Origin: a virus
Virus record (IMG/VR): IMGVR_UViG_3300034284_001255
Location: 1-21,673 of that record
Strand: one strand, 5' to 3'
Length of the DNA stretch: 21,673 nt
Part shown: one piece after another, positions 7,828-15,746 of the stretch
Numbering within the stretch: the stretch's first letter is position 1
How the letters are laid out: each line of letters begins with the position of its first letter
Program-made: the position numbers and the translations under genes
The notes under the pieces: model-generated
Told to the model about the DNA's origin: nothing
Databases searched by the model: none
Seen by the model: only the letters and a program-made list of their open reading frames with translations

Positions 7828-10800
7828 TAGCGCTGCCTCAGGGTGCGGGTCATCCTCTTCTCGACGGCTTCAGCCAAGGCGTAGATATCCTTGTCGTCGC
7901 GGATACTTCCTGGCGCAAAGTTGAAGTTCATGACAGTCACGTTGCCCATTGTACCCTCAAGTCCAAGTTTCATGGGCTTGACCCCTGTCAACTGGTTGAC
8001 GAAGTCTCCAAGACCAATCTTCATGGCAAAGTCGCCCTTGAAGGTGTCCTTCATACCCGTGAGCATGTTCTTCGCGAGCCTGCTGCCCCAGTTGCTCTGA
8101 TCCTCAGCCAGCGGTCCAGCCTCGGTTGGGCTCTTAACCTTAAGGTACTTGGCAATGATTGCAGCAAGTTCCTTGGCGGCGGTGTCCATTACCTTCTTGC
8201 TCTTCTGTAGACCGTAGGCAAGGTTCTTTCCTAGCGTCTCGCCAATCTCCTCGTAGTTGTTTCCAAGGGTCTCAAACTCCTTAAGAGTCTCCTTGGCAAA
8301 GTCTGCGCCCGTCATCTTGCCCTGCTTCAGGAGCGCTGCCATGTCCATCACGTTGTTCTCAAAGGCAAGCAGGTCCGCTTCCATCTGCGTCTTGAGCGCC
8401 TCTTGCTGCGCCGTCATTAGGTCCATAGCGGTCGTATGCTGGTCTTCCAGTGCTTGGAGCGCATCGTCGTAGGCGCGCTTCTCCGCATCCTTTCGATCAG
8501 CGTAGTCCCGCTCCCACAGTTCCCTCTGGTCGTCGATTGCCTCAGCCTGAACGTCCAGGGCGTCGAGAGCAGCCTGCTCCTGGGCGCTTAGGTTGAAGTC
8601 GTCTAGGGCTGCGCGAGCCTCAGCAACGTTGCGGGCAGCCTCAAGCGGGTCAAGAGTTCCAGATGCCTGCTGGGCGATAGCGAATGCAAGGTCTCGCTCC
8701 AACTTAGCGCGGTCGTCCTCACTCTTGCGCTCGTCGCTTGCCTTGTTGAGCGCGTCCCGCTGATCGTTGATGCCTTCTAGTGCGTCGTCAAAGAAGCGGT
8801 CTTGGGCAGTCTTCTCATCGTCGAACTGACGCATGCGCTGCTCATGTGCTCGCTTGGCAGCCTCCTTCGTGCTCTCGAACTGTTTCTTTTGCGCATTCTT
8901 GAGGTCTTCGATTGCATCAATCTCAACCTCATACATCTTCTTCGTTTCAGACTTTACCTTATCAATCCAAGCCTTCAACTTTGCATCAAAGTCGTCCCAC
9001 TTATTCTTTCCGCCACCACCACCGCCGCCCTTCTTAGGCTTGGTTACACCACCGCGCATGTCGCCAACGGCTGGCAGGTTTGGGTTGAAGAGGTCGTCGA
9101 GCGTGTATGGCGCGTTTGGCGCGACGCCAGAGCCAGAGACAGCAGCGCTTGTCTTGCTCTTAGTTTCCGTGAAGATGTCTACCTTAACCGTCTTGAGTCG
9201 CTCCATCTTGCCAAAGACGTTTCCAAGGGTGGCGTTGTACACGTCTACGAGCATGTTCAGTTTTTCAATGATGCCGTTGATGATTCCTGCGAAGAATCCA
9301 GCCACAGCCTTAACCCCAAATCCAATTGCCCCAACAATTGCGCCCATGACGGTGCTCAAGATGGAGAGCGGACCAGAGATGATTGCCCCAATGATTGATC
9401 CAAAGAACCCAAAGACTTTTCCAATAATGTTTCCTAGGAACATGATAAGCGGCATGACATTTTGCTGGATGATGTCAATAAGCCCAGCAAACTGACCAAA
9501 GAGATTGCCAATGAATACAAAGATAGGCTGGAACGCGTTCAGGATTCCCGTGACAATTCCAGCCACGACATTGAACACTACGCCTAGCAGACCGCTAATG
9601 AGACCAATAAATGCGCCAATGAAGGTGATGATTGGAGAAAGTGCCTCAAACGCTGCGAATAGTGCTGAGATCAATACCTGCAATGGCTCGATGATTCCAT
9701 GAATTGTTGTGAACAATCCCTGGAACATCATGGTAAATCCATCTGCGATAGCAGAGACAATTGCAATCATTGGGGCAAGTAGGCTGTCGTATATTCCCAT
9801 AAGCATCTCAAAGATGCCCTGAGTCTTTTGTCCGCCCTGCTCTACACCGTTAAAGATTACGGCAAATGTATCCACAATTCCAAGAAGTGGCTGGAGTGCG
9901 CCGCCAATGACGTTGATCCAGAACTGCGTAACTTGGCTGAGGTAGTTAATAATTGGGAAGACAAATTCAGATAGCACTGCCGCTACAATCTTAAAGCCTT
10001 GCGCAATACCGTCGATAAGGACCTGCGGACCTTTGCCGCCCGTGACGGCGTTAAGGAACTTATCCATTGCTGCCGCAATAGTGTTTGCGCCATTCGCTAG
10101 TTCAGGGCTGAGGAGCAAGTCCTTAAACTTTTGGATAAAACCTAGGCTGTTTGGGTCTTCGCTACCCATGAAATCAAAGAACGGCTTAAACGACGTCGCC
10201 ATAAGGGTTTGGGAGGTGTCTGCAATGGTCGCCATTGCGCCAGCAAACGTGTTACCAAGCCTGTCTTGTGATCCCTGGAAGCGGTCCTGCATTCCTGTTA
10301 GAAGCGCGTCCGCCGCGCCCCTGCCGCCAAGTGCGCCAATCCTTGTAAGGGCTCGCACGGCTTCAACAGAGAAGCCCTTTGTGACGTCAAACCCAAGCGA
10401 CGTCGCCTTCTTTGCCAACTCAACAGCGTCCTCAGATCCAGCCTGAAGTTTCTTAAACAATTGCTCGCCAAGGATTTCATAACCGTTGATACCAGCATTT
10501 GCCAACTGCATCATTTGGCGCTGGTAGACACGACCGCTGTTTCGCATTTGCCCAAGGGCATAACCAATGCGCTGCATCTGCTCTTCGCTACCGCCCATTG
10601 CAGCAACCGCTTCACCAATGGCATTGATGGCGGGAACTGTCTCTTCCGCGGCAAATCCGTACGCGCGCATCTTCTTCGACATGTCCAGAATTTCTGGGAA
10701 GCGGAACGGCGTTACGTTCGCATAGTTCTTCAGCAACGTTACGTAGTCTTGAGCGGCGTGCTTTGCCGCTTCAGTTCCTTCAACTACCTGGGTAAAGAAC

Positions 10801-12059
10801 CCAGGCTGCTCTAGCGCTGCCTGCTGAACATCCGCAGCGGTAGCGTTTGAAATACCCTTCAACTTATTGTACGACTGAATCAAGTCTTCAATTGTTAGTT
10901 TTAGATTTGATCCAGCCTCTTTGTCTTTGGTAAACGGAGATGGACCCCCAGCCTGCGTCGTGGCAGTGTAGATGCCCATGGTCTCGGTCCAGACCTTGTT
11001 GATGCCCTTCATATCGTTGCCAAACTTGTCCGTGCCGCCATCAAGCGCAGTCTTCAGGTCTCCAGCGGCTACGACTCCGCGGCGAATTTCATTTGTAATA
11101 AGCGTTTCAAACGCGACGTTAGCCGTTTGCAGCGTTGAGTTGAAGTCAATAATACCGCTGGCAAGGTGGTCTAGCGATTGGGTCATTGCCGTCATCGCTT
11201 TCGCTTGGAGATAGACCGCGCCAACCTGCTTTGCCATCTTTGCAAAGTTGCCAACGATTCCAGCAAGCCCGCTGAATCCGCTTAGTTTCCCCGCCGCTGA
11301 TGCAATGCCCGTCGCAAGGGCGGCGGACTTCTGAACTGCTGACGCAATTTTACTAACAACACCTTGTGCGGCAGAAGCCATTCGACCAAACGCGCCGCTG
11401 CCCGTGCCGCCCAATCCTTGCAGACGGCTTGCCATATTCCCAATACCCTGACCAAATCGGGAGAACATAGCGCCAGAGAATCCAGCAAGGATTCCGCCAA
11501 CTGAGGCACCAACCCCTGCGATTCTTTGTAGTGCCAAGCCGATCCCAGAGATTGCAGCGCTTGCTGCCCCAGCCTGCGGAGTGATCCCAGAGAGTGACCC
11601 TCCAATTGCCGCCCTAAGTTTTGCAAACCCTATTGCCGCAACGCTGGTAGAAGTCCCAATCAAGCCAATTCGAGCAGCAAGTGTATTGACCAGACCAAGG
11701 GTTCCCTGAAGCCCAGTCTGCATCTTTGATCCTGAAGCCTGAACCCCAACGCCAGCGTTGTATGCGCTTTGACCAACGGTCTTTAGACCCGTCCCTGTCG
11801 CGTTCGCTACCGTCGCAGCCGCGCGTAGGGCAGCCGCCATTGCGGTGATTGGATTTGTTGCTGATGCGGCTGACTGACCAGTGCTCGCAATAGATGTCTT
11901 AGCCTGGTCAGACCCGCTTGCCGCAGACTTCGCTGCTGGGGCTACGCCATTGAGAGACTGCTGTAGTGCCGTCAGGCTCGCAATGGCGGTAGTGAGACCC
12001 TGCACAAGTTGCGCAGAGTTGACCCGCAGGTCTAGATTTAGTTGCTCGTTATTAGCCAT
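7827..12059 (-). CDS. tail tape measure protein
   Basis: At 1410 residues this is one of the two longest genes here and follows the chaperone frameshift pair, the standard place for a tape measure. The N-terminal third is Ala/Gly/Ser-rich and helical. A strongly hydrophobic stretch (about 670-940) has repeated FIG/IIG segments likely to insert in the host membrane at DNA entry. A seven-Gly run near 1013 is followed by a charged coiled coil (about 1020-1240). The end has a motif typical of tape measures, KSPTEAG...NWGSRLAKNMLTGM. With the usual rule of about 1.5 angstrom per residue the tail would be near 210 nm. The ATG follows the upstream TAG by 2 nt and has no good ribosome site, so translation is probably coupled. 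No lysozyme or peptidase motif was noticed in it. Confidence 0.93.
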   Translation of the reverse strand: MANNEQLNLDLRVNSAQLVQGLTTAIASLTALQQSLNGVAPAAKSAASGSDQAKTSIASTGQSAASATNPITAMAAALRAAATVANATGTGLKTVGQSAYNAGVGVQASGSKMQTGLQGTLGLVNTLAARIGLIGTSTSVAAIGFAKLRAAIGGSLSGITPQAGAASAAISGIGLALQRIAGVGASVGGILAGFSGAMFSRFGQGIGNMASRLQGLGGTGSGAFGRMASAAQGVVSKIASAVQKSAALATGIASAAGKLSGFSGLAGIVGNFAKMAKQVGAVYLQAKAMTAMTQSLDHLASGIIDFNSTLQTANVAFETLITNEIRRGVVAAGDLKTALDGGTDKFGNDMKGINKVWTETMGIYTATTQAGGPSPFTKDKEAGSNLKLTIEDLIQSYNKLKGISNATAADVQQAALEQPGFFTQVVEGTEAAKHAAQDYVTLLKNYANVTPFRFPEILDMSKKMRAYGFAAEETVPAINAIGEAVAAMGGSEEQMQRIGYALGQMRNSGRVYQRQMMQLANAGINGYEILGEQLFKKLQAGSEDAVELAKKATSLGFDVTKGFSVEAVRALTRIGALGGRGAADALLTGMQDRFQGSQDRLGNTFAGAMATIADTSQTLMATSFKPFFDFMGSEDPNSLGFIQKFKDLLLSPELANGANTIAAAMDKFLNAVTGGKGPQVLIDGIAQGFKIVAAVLSEFVFPIINYLSQVTQFWINVIGGALQPLLGIVDTFAVIFNGVEQGGQKTQGIFEMLMGIYDSLLAPMIAIVSAIADGFTMMFQGLFTTIHGIIEPLQVLISALFAAFEALSPIITFIGAFIGLISGLLGVVFNVVAGIVTGILNAFQPIFVFIGNLFGQFAGLIDIIQQNVMPLIMFLGNIIGKVFGFFGSIIGAIISGPLSILSTVMGAIVGAIGFGVKAVAGFFAGIINGIIEKLNMLVDVYNATLGNVFGKMERLKTVKVDIFTETKSKTSAAVSGSGVAPNAPYTLDDLFNPNLPAVGDMRGGVTKPKKGGGGGGGKNKWDDFDAKLKAWIDKVKSETKKMYEVEIDAIEDLKNAQKKQFESTKEAAKRAHEQRMRQFDDEKTAQDRFFDDALEGINDQRDALNKASDERKSEDDRAKLERDLAFAIAQQASGTLDPLEAARNVAEARAALDDFNLSAQEQAALDALDVQAEAIDDQRELWERDYADRKDAEKRAYDDALQALEDQHTTAMDLMTAQQEALKTQMEADLLAFENNVMDMAALLKQGKMTGADFAKETLKEFETLGNNYEEIGETLGKNLAYGLQKSKKVMDTAAKELAAIIAKYLKVKSPTEAGPLAEDQSNWGSRLAKNMLTGMKDTFKGDFAMKIGLGDFVNQLTGVKPMKLGLEGTMGNVTVMNFNFAPGSIRDDKDIYALAEAVEKRMTRTLRQR

Positions 12060-12061
12060 AA

Positions 12062-12609
12062 CTACTTAGGCTTCTTTTCTGGAGACTTCTCTCCATAGCG
12101 AGCAACAAGTTCGTCTAGTGAGGAAATGCTTTGGGTGTTCCCAGACGTGCCGCCAGACTTCTTGGAATTTTCCTTCAGGCGGTCTGACTGCCGCTTGGCG
12201 TATTCGCCGTACTCAGCAAGTTGTGGCAAGGTAAGGCAGAAGAACTGCTCAGGCGTAAACCCGTACGCTTCTCCAAACGATGCCATTACTTGCCCCCATT
12301 CTAAATCTTTCCAGCCTAGACCGCGCTGGCTTTTCCCGTTGCATCATCCTCTCCAGCGGCAAGACCACTTGCCTTCAGGACAGGTTGTACTTCGGTCAGA
12401 AGATTGGTTAGGTCAAATCGCTCGCCAACCTGCTCTTCAGTAATATCCTTCTCAGCCTTTCGAATCGAAAGCCAGAGAACGGTACGAAGAATCGAGAAGC
12501 GTGTGAAGTCAATGTCTGAGAGAGAACCGTATCGATCCTCCAGCAGAGCCAGATCGTTCAGCGTGAGCGCGCTTTTACCTTGCGCCGCGCTTAGCGTGTT
12601 TGCCGCCAT
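12062..12609 (-). CDS. tape-measure chaperone GT-like fusion made by -1 frameshift
   Basis: A second reading frame, -1 to the 12316-12609 gene, is open from 12343 to the TAG at 12062-12064. Slipping at GGGAAAA (12331-12337) joins residue Lys93 of the first ORF to 89 more residues, a 182-residue product. The segment just after the slip (WKDLEWGQVMASFGEAYGF) runs into TPEQFFCLTLPQLAEY, a typical T-domain pattern. The coding signal therefore begins before the internal ATG at 12286. In lambda the G and GT proteins guide tape-measure folding and tail tube polymerisation. A few percent of ribosomes shift there; the rate here is unknown. The gene ends 2 nt before the tape-measure start. Independent initiation at 12286 would give 74 residues and has only a GGGGG stretch upstream. 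Confidence 0.82.
12311..12354 (-). promoter_or_regulatory. programmed -1 ribosomal frameshift site
   Basis: On the minus strand the codons ACG GGA AAA contain the slippery heptamer G GGA AAA (12331-12337) exactly in the zero frame. An SD-like GGAGAGG (12348-12354) lies 10 nt upstream, the placement known to stimulate -1 shifting in E. coli dnaX. Downstream, CCAGC and GCTGG (12325-12329 and 12311-12315) can pair across a 9-nt loop that holds the zero-frame stop codon. The stem starts only 1 nt after the heptamer, closer than usual. Confidence 0.82.
12316..12609 (-). CDS. tape-measure chaperone G-like, zero-frame product
   Basis: The 97-residue product is mostly helical (ALTLNDLALLEDRYG; LRTVLWLSIRKAEKD) and lies between the tail tube and the tape measure, where gpG-type chaperones are found. 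The ATG has a strong AGGAGG with 6-nt spacing. The last four codons after Lys93 are read only if no frameshift happens. The end is short and acidic-to-neutral (GEDDATGKASAV). In lambda-like tails the short form is made in excess over the fused GT form. The assignment is from place, size and the frameshift signal more than from sequence match. Confidence 0.82.
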   Translation of the reverse strand: MAANTLSAAQGKSALTLNDLALLEDRYGSLSDIDFTRFSILRTVLWLSIRKAEKDITEEQVGERFDLTNLLTEVQPVLKASGLAAGEDDATGKASAV

Positions 12610-12624
12610 TGAGACCTCCTATAT

Positions 12625-13473
12625 TTACGCTACTGTCACCGTGACAAGGTTGTCGACGGTTGAATCATATTGTAGCGTAAAGTCGAGATCCATGGTAGCG
12701 ATATCTTCACGAACGAACGGGAGGGGCAACTTGTAGATGCAGCCCTTCGAAGCCACGACCTTAACCGTCCCAGAGGCGTCCGTGCGCGTATGGGTGAACT
12801 CAAGGTACAGGGGCTTAAGCGAGATGTTAATAGAAGGATCAATCTGATCCTCCCATCGCCCAGCAGTGCTGTTATAGAACGGGGTCAAATTCAAGCCCAT
12901 AAGGCGAACAAGAGCCAGAGGATCTAGTTCTACCTTCTTTGCGGAGATGGCAGCCTTGCCGCCGTAGAAGTACTTAGCAATAGGGAAGTTAGCCTGCCCG
13001 TAAAATTCCTTCTCTTGGAATTCGATGTTGTACTCAACGTCGCCGCCAATTTCACCAATACTGATAAGACCGCGATCTGACGCGCGCTGATCGGTTTGGA
13101 CCAAGGCAGCAGTGATCTGGTGCCCCGTGTTGGTCGTGGTATTGACAACCTGGCGGAAGCACTGACCGCTTGCGTTACCAACGTAGATGTCGTATGCCTC
13201 AGCCCCAGAGACGTTGGTCCAAGCGACCGTAATCTTCTGGGTCGAAGTGCCGCCGCTGAGGGTAATTGACGCCTCAGCGGACGGCTCTCCTTCCGCATAG
13301 TTAGAACCCGTGATGAGGTTCTTTGCCATGACTTGCACGTAATAGGTCCCGTCTGACAGGGAGCCCCCAGTGCTGGCGCCCGTTAGGGTAATAGTGCCAG
13401 TTACCTGTCCGCTGTAGTATCCTCCAGCGGTCCAAGCCTTTGCCTTAAGTACACCAGATCCAAGCGTCAGCAT
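12625..13473 (-). CDS. tail tube protein paralogue with FN3-like insertion
   Basis: This 282-residue protein shares its start (MLTLGSG), its core (GGDVEYNIEFQEKEF, then GQANFPIAK, YGGK, AKKVELD) and its end (REDIATMDLDF) with the 196-residue gene just upstream. Between start and core it carries an extra beta-rich block (about 28-125) with FN3/Ig character (YYVQVMAKN, KITVAWTNV, AYDIYVGN). Ig-like domains are known to decorate tail tubes, as at the C-terminus of lambda gpV, but here the block is near the N-terminus. The ATG has GAGGT about 9 nt upstream. It is 12 bp after its paralogue and 15 bp before the chaperone gene. It may be a second tube subunit, a decorated tube variant or a tube-end protein. 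Paralogy is plain in the sequence; the function is inferred. Confidence 0.8.
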   Translation of the reverse strand: MLTLGSGVLKAKAWTAGGYYSGQVTGTITLTGASTGGSLSDGTYYVQVMAKNLITGSNYAEGEPSAEASITLSGGTSTQKITVAWTNVSGAEAYDIYVGNASGQCFRQVVNTTTNTGHQITAALVQTDQRASDRGLISIGEIGGDVEYNIEFQEKEFYGQANFPIAKYFYGGKAAISAKKVELDPLALVRLMGLNLTPFYNSTAGRWEDQIDPSINISLKPLYLEFTHTRTDASGTVKVVASKGCIYKLPLPFVREDIATMDLDFTLQYDSTVDNLVTVTVA

Positions 13474-13485
13474 TTGGGTATTACC

Positions 13486-14076
13486 TCACTCTACTTCGAC
13501 GGTGAACACCTTGTAAGTGCTCACGCCGCTTGTCGTCTTGCGGTCAGCAATAGCGCTGAAGTCGATATCCTGCGTCGCGATGTCTTCGCGGGTGAACGGA
13601 TAGGTCAACTTCATGCTGAATGCCTTCCAAAGGTGAATCTTTACCTTCTTTGAAGGGTCATCCGAGCGCGTGTGCTCGAATCGAACGTAGAGAGCAGGCG
13701 GTACAGGCGTTGCACCAGTGGTGAACGTGCCAGTCTCGGCGTAAGTCTCTGCGTTGTTGTCAGTCCCCGAGGACTGGGTTGCGCCAAGGAGGCGCTTCAG
13801 GTTTCCGAAATCGAGTTCGACCTTCTTGGCGCCAAGGCTAACCTTGCCACCGTAGAAGCCCTTAGCGATTGGGAAGTTAGCCTGACCGTTGAACTCCTTC
13901 TCCTGGAACTCAATGTTGAACTCGACGTCGCCGCCAACTTCGCCAATGAGGTAGAGACCTGAAGTTCCGTATGTCGTTGGATAGTAGGTGTCGATGCTTG
14001 CAAGGTCCCATGACCCCGCTGCCGCAGTGCCGCTATAAGCCGCTGCGTATACCTTACCACTGCCAAGTGTAAGCAC
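13486..14076 (-). CDS. major tail tube protein
   Basis: This 196-residue beta-rich protein lies between the tail terminator and the chaperone/tape-measure genes, the usual place for the tube protein. It has conserved core GGDVEFNIEFQEKEF (about 48-62), GQANFPIAK (64-72), AKKVELDF (83-90), RFEHTRSDD and PFTREDIAT. The last two match the loop-rich C-terminal half of the downstream paralogue. The start is GTG (14074-14076), chosen for its strong AAGGAG with 8-nt spacing and because MLTLGSG is shared with the paralogue. The tube is normally built of hexamer rings of this protein. It lacks the FN3-like block, so it is the likelier main subunit. No membrane helix or signal is present. Confidence 0.83.
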   Translation of the reverse strand: MLTLGSGKVYAAAYSGTAAAGSWDLASIDTYYPTTYGTSGLYLIGEVGGDVEFNIEFQEKEFNGQANFPIAKGFYGGKVSLGAKKVELDFGNLKRLLGATQSSGTDNNAETYAETGTFTTGATPVPPALYVRFEHTRSDDPSKKVKIHLWKAFSMKLTYPFTREDIATQDIDFSAIADRKTTSGVSTYKVFTVEVE

Positions 14077-14088
14077 TGGTTATCTCCT

Positions 14089-14511
14089 TCAGTTGGTGAC
14101 CGTCAGGGCGTACCTAACGATCCGTCTGTATTGGTTCGAGATTGGCTCCCACGAGTCTCTCTCGAAAATTTTTTGACAAAGGTGGATGACGGTCTTTGGA
14201 CTGCCAATAGCCAACCTCTGCCTATTCATTAGTTCGTCCATCCGCTTTGAGATGGTGTTCAGTTCTGTGACCCCTGCGCCTGAGTCGATCAGGAAGTCGA
14301 TAACTGGTCGCTCGATAGGATGACCCACATCGCTCGACGTATTCAGAACTGCCACCCTGATCGCAGGGCTGGACTCCTTTTGCCTGTGGTGGATAGGGAA
14401 GATCTTTCTGTTAGAGGCTGTGCCTCCAAGCGCCGTTTGCAGCGTTGCGTCGCTGCTGAGGGTGCTAAAGACCGTCTCATAAATTCCAACCACCCAGACA
14501 GCATAACGCAT
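14089..14511 (-). CDS. tail terminator/completion protein
   Basis: The 140-residue product has the helix-strand layout of small tail terminator proteins: IYETVFSTLSSDATLQTAL, then FPIHHRQKESSPAIRVAVLNT, then PVIDFLIDSG, a helix ELNTISKRMDELMN, and a final strand YRRIVRYALTV. Such proteins cap the finished tail tube and join it to the head. It lies 12 bp before the tail tube gene, the normal order. The ATG at 14511 has no ribosome site. A GTG at 14491-14493 (codon 7), 6 nt after a TATGCT element, would start at VVGIYE and is a plausible alternative, possibly leaderless. The family is assigned by pattern and position. Confidence 0.68.
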   Translation of the reverse strand: MRYAVWVVGIYETVFSTLSSDATLQTALGGTASNRKIFPIHHRQKESSPAIRVAVLNTSSDVGHPIERPVIDFLIDSGAGVTELNTISKRMDELMNRQRLAIGSPKTVIHLCQKIFERDSWEPISNQYRRIVRYALTVTN

Positions 14512-14563
14512 TTGTCTATGGGATAAAGCCCTGCGAAGTCTACAACACCATACTCTTTACAGG

Positions 14564-15385
14564 CTATTCTTTTGCGGCAGCCTGCTTTGCTTGGTATTCC
14601 TCGCGCCCTTTCTGTAGGGCGACGGCGGTTTTCTCGACATGTGCCTGCACCTGCTCTGGCGTGCGCTGAGCCATGTACTCTTTCACCTTGGCGTTACGCC
14701 GCTTTCTTCCCTGCTCACCCATCTCTGCGACGCCCTTGCGCGTGGCTGCCACGCGGCGCTCCTTGATCTCAGGGTCAGCCCACTGCGCCTTCATCTTCTT
14801 GCTGAACTCCTGCTTGCGCTCCTCAGTCCACTTCGTTGGGCGACGGACAGGGCGCATTAGTTCTATGTCGTCTGCCGTCTTCAGTGGGCTGGCTGCCCGC
14901 AGTTCACACTTGGCATTGGGGCAGAGGGGGCTTCGTGCGCACTCGTGGCAGAAGGCTGCAACAGACCGCTTGTAGATGACCAGAAGGTCACGATCCCTGC
15001 TGGGCTTAGCGGAGATGTTCTTTGCCCCAATCTTTCCCGCCATGCGACGGCAGTCATCGCCGCAGTATTTCCTTGGACCACTGAAGCCCTCAGAGCGGAA
15101 GATGCATTTGCACACTAAGCAGTGATGGGTATAGAGCGTGTCAAGCCACGCTTCAAGTGTGGAGTTATCTAGGGCATCGCCAAGGGGTCCGCCGTACTTA
15201 GACGGAGGTAAGTGCACGCCGTAGAACCAGTGCTGCACCGTACCAGCGGGAACGCCTAGGCGCTCAGCAAGCATGGTAACGCTGATGCCCTTCCTTTTTA
15301 AGGCTCTTTTCAGAAGGGAATTAAACACCTTCCGCTTGCCCGTGGTAGACATCCTGCGCGCTTTTTCAAGAATCTCCTCAGCCAT
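14564..15385 (-). CDS. helix-turn-helix protein with two Cys clusters, putative regulator or nuclease
   Basis: This 273-residue basic protein starts with a helix-turn-helix (about 34-58, SVTMLAERLGVPAGTVQHW). A first zinc-like cluster follows (Cys89, Cys92, Cys108, Cys112), then a second (Cys146, 149, 155, 160). The C-terminal half is long and charged, with WTEERKQEFSKKMKAQWADPEIKERR, which recalls the NUMOD-type DNA-binding repeats of homing endonucleases. No HNH or GIY-YIG catalytic motif was found. It could be a late-gene regulator or the remains of a free-standing endonuclease. It overlaps the upstream 49-residue ORF by 8 bp; its ATG has only a distant GGAG (16 nt), so translation may be coupled. 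A second start at Met12 is possible. Motifs are seen directly; the function is open. Confidence 0.68.
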   Translation of the reverse strand: MAEEILEKARRMSTTGKRKVFNSLLKRALKRKGISVTMLAERLGVPAGTVQHWFYGVHLPPSKYGGPLGDALDNSTLEAWLDTLYTHHCLVCKCIFRSEGFSGPRKYCGDDCRRMAGKIGAKNISAKPSRDRDLLVIYKRSVAAFCHECARSPLCPNAKCELRAASPLKTADDIELMRPVRRPTKWTEERKQEFSKKMKAQWADPEIKERRVAATRKGVAEMGEQGRKRRNAKVKEYMAQRTPEQVQAHVEKTAVALQKGREEYQAKQAAAKE

Positions 15386-15527
15386 TCGCTGGGGTTTCTT
15401 TCTCCGCGAGTTTGTCCTTCAGTTCCTTGATCTCTTTGATCAAGGCTTGGCGCTCAGTCATAAGGAACTCAAGGTCCATGAGCATGCGCCCAATCTTTTC
15501 GAACAGTGCGTTGCTTTGATCTTCCAT
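15378..15527 (-). CDS. 49-residue coiled-coil protein
   Basis: This short ORF runs from ATG at 15525-15527 to TGA at 15378-15380. It reads MEDQSNALFEKIGRMLMDLE and continues as a charged helix rich in Glu and Lys with Leu/Ile heptads (RQALIKEIKELKDKLAE). A very strong ribosome site, GGAGGAGG, lies 6 nt before the ATG. Its last 8 bases overlap the start of the helix-turn-helix gene. The ribosome site, the overlap and the clean heptad pattern argue that it is real. The function is unknown; a small scaffold or partner of the downstream protein is possible. Confidence 0.72.
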   Translation of the reverse strand: MEDQSNALFEKIGRMLMDLEFLMTERQALIKEIKELKDKLAEKETPANG

Positions 15528-15578
15528 CTTGCACCTCCTCCGATGATCTTAGCAGACCAGACGGAGGGGCGCAAATAA

Positions 15579-15746
15579 TCAGTCTCGCAGGCGTAGCGGC
15601 ATTGTTACAGCCCACGCTGCAATCACCAGGAGGAGCGAAACCCCTACGACGGACTTTGCCTCACCTTCAAGAACGACCCATGCTACGAACATACCTAGAA
15701 TGGTCCATGACGTCGAGACAAGTTCAGCGATGATCTTTCCTTTCAC
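15579..15746 (-). CDS. 55-residue two-helix membrane protein
   Basis: The ORF starts at GTG (15744-15746), inside the overlap GTGA with the stop of the preceding gene. It has a strong GGAGGT site 5 nt upstream and ends with TGA at 15579-15581. The product has two membrane stretches, about 14-26 (WTILGMFVAWVVL) and 33-49 (VVGVSLLLVIAAWAVTM), with a Lys at residue 31 between them and a basic RLRD end. Its size and layout would suit a small holin or an exclusion-type membrane protein. It is translationally coupled to the secreted protein gene, so the two may act together at the cell envelope. No family was recognised. Confidence 0.65.
   Translation of the reverse strand: MKGKIIAELVSTSWTILGMFVAWVVLEGEAKSVVGVSLLLVIAAWAVTMPLRLRD

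Noticed and set aside
8833-9495. 220-residue plus-strand open frame inside the tape measure
   Set aside because: It is a shadow of the tape measure; the minus-strand frame has a clear hydrophobic and coiled-coil architecture over the same bases.
12062-12286. Independent 74-residue gene starting at ATG 12286
   Set aside because: Coding character continues upstream of this ATG in the same frame to 12343, and an in-frame slippery heptamer explains access. It remains possible as a minor start.
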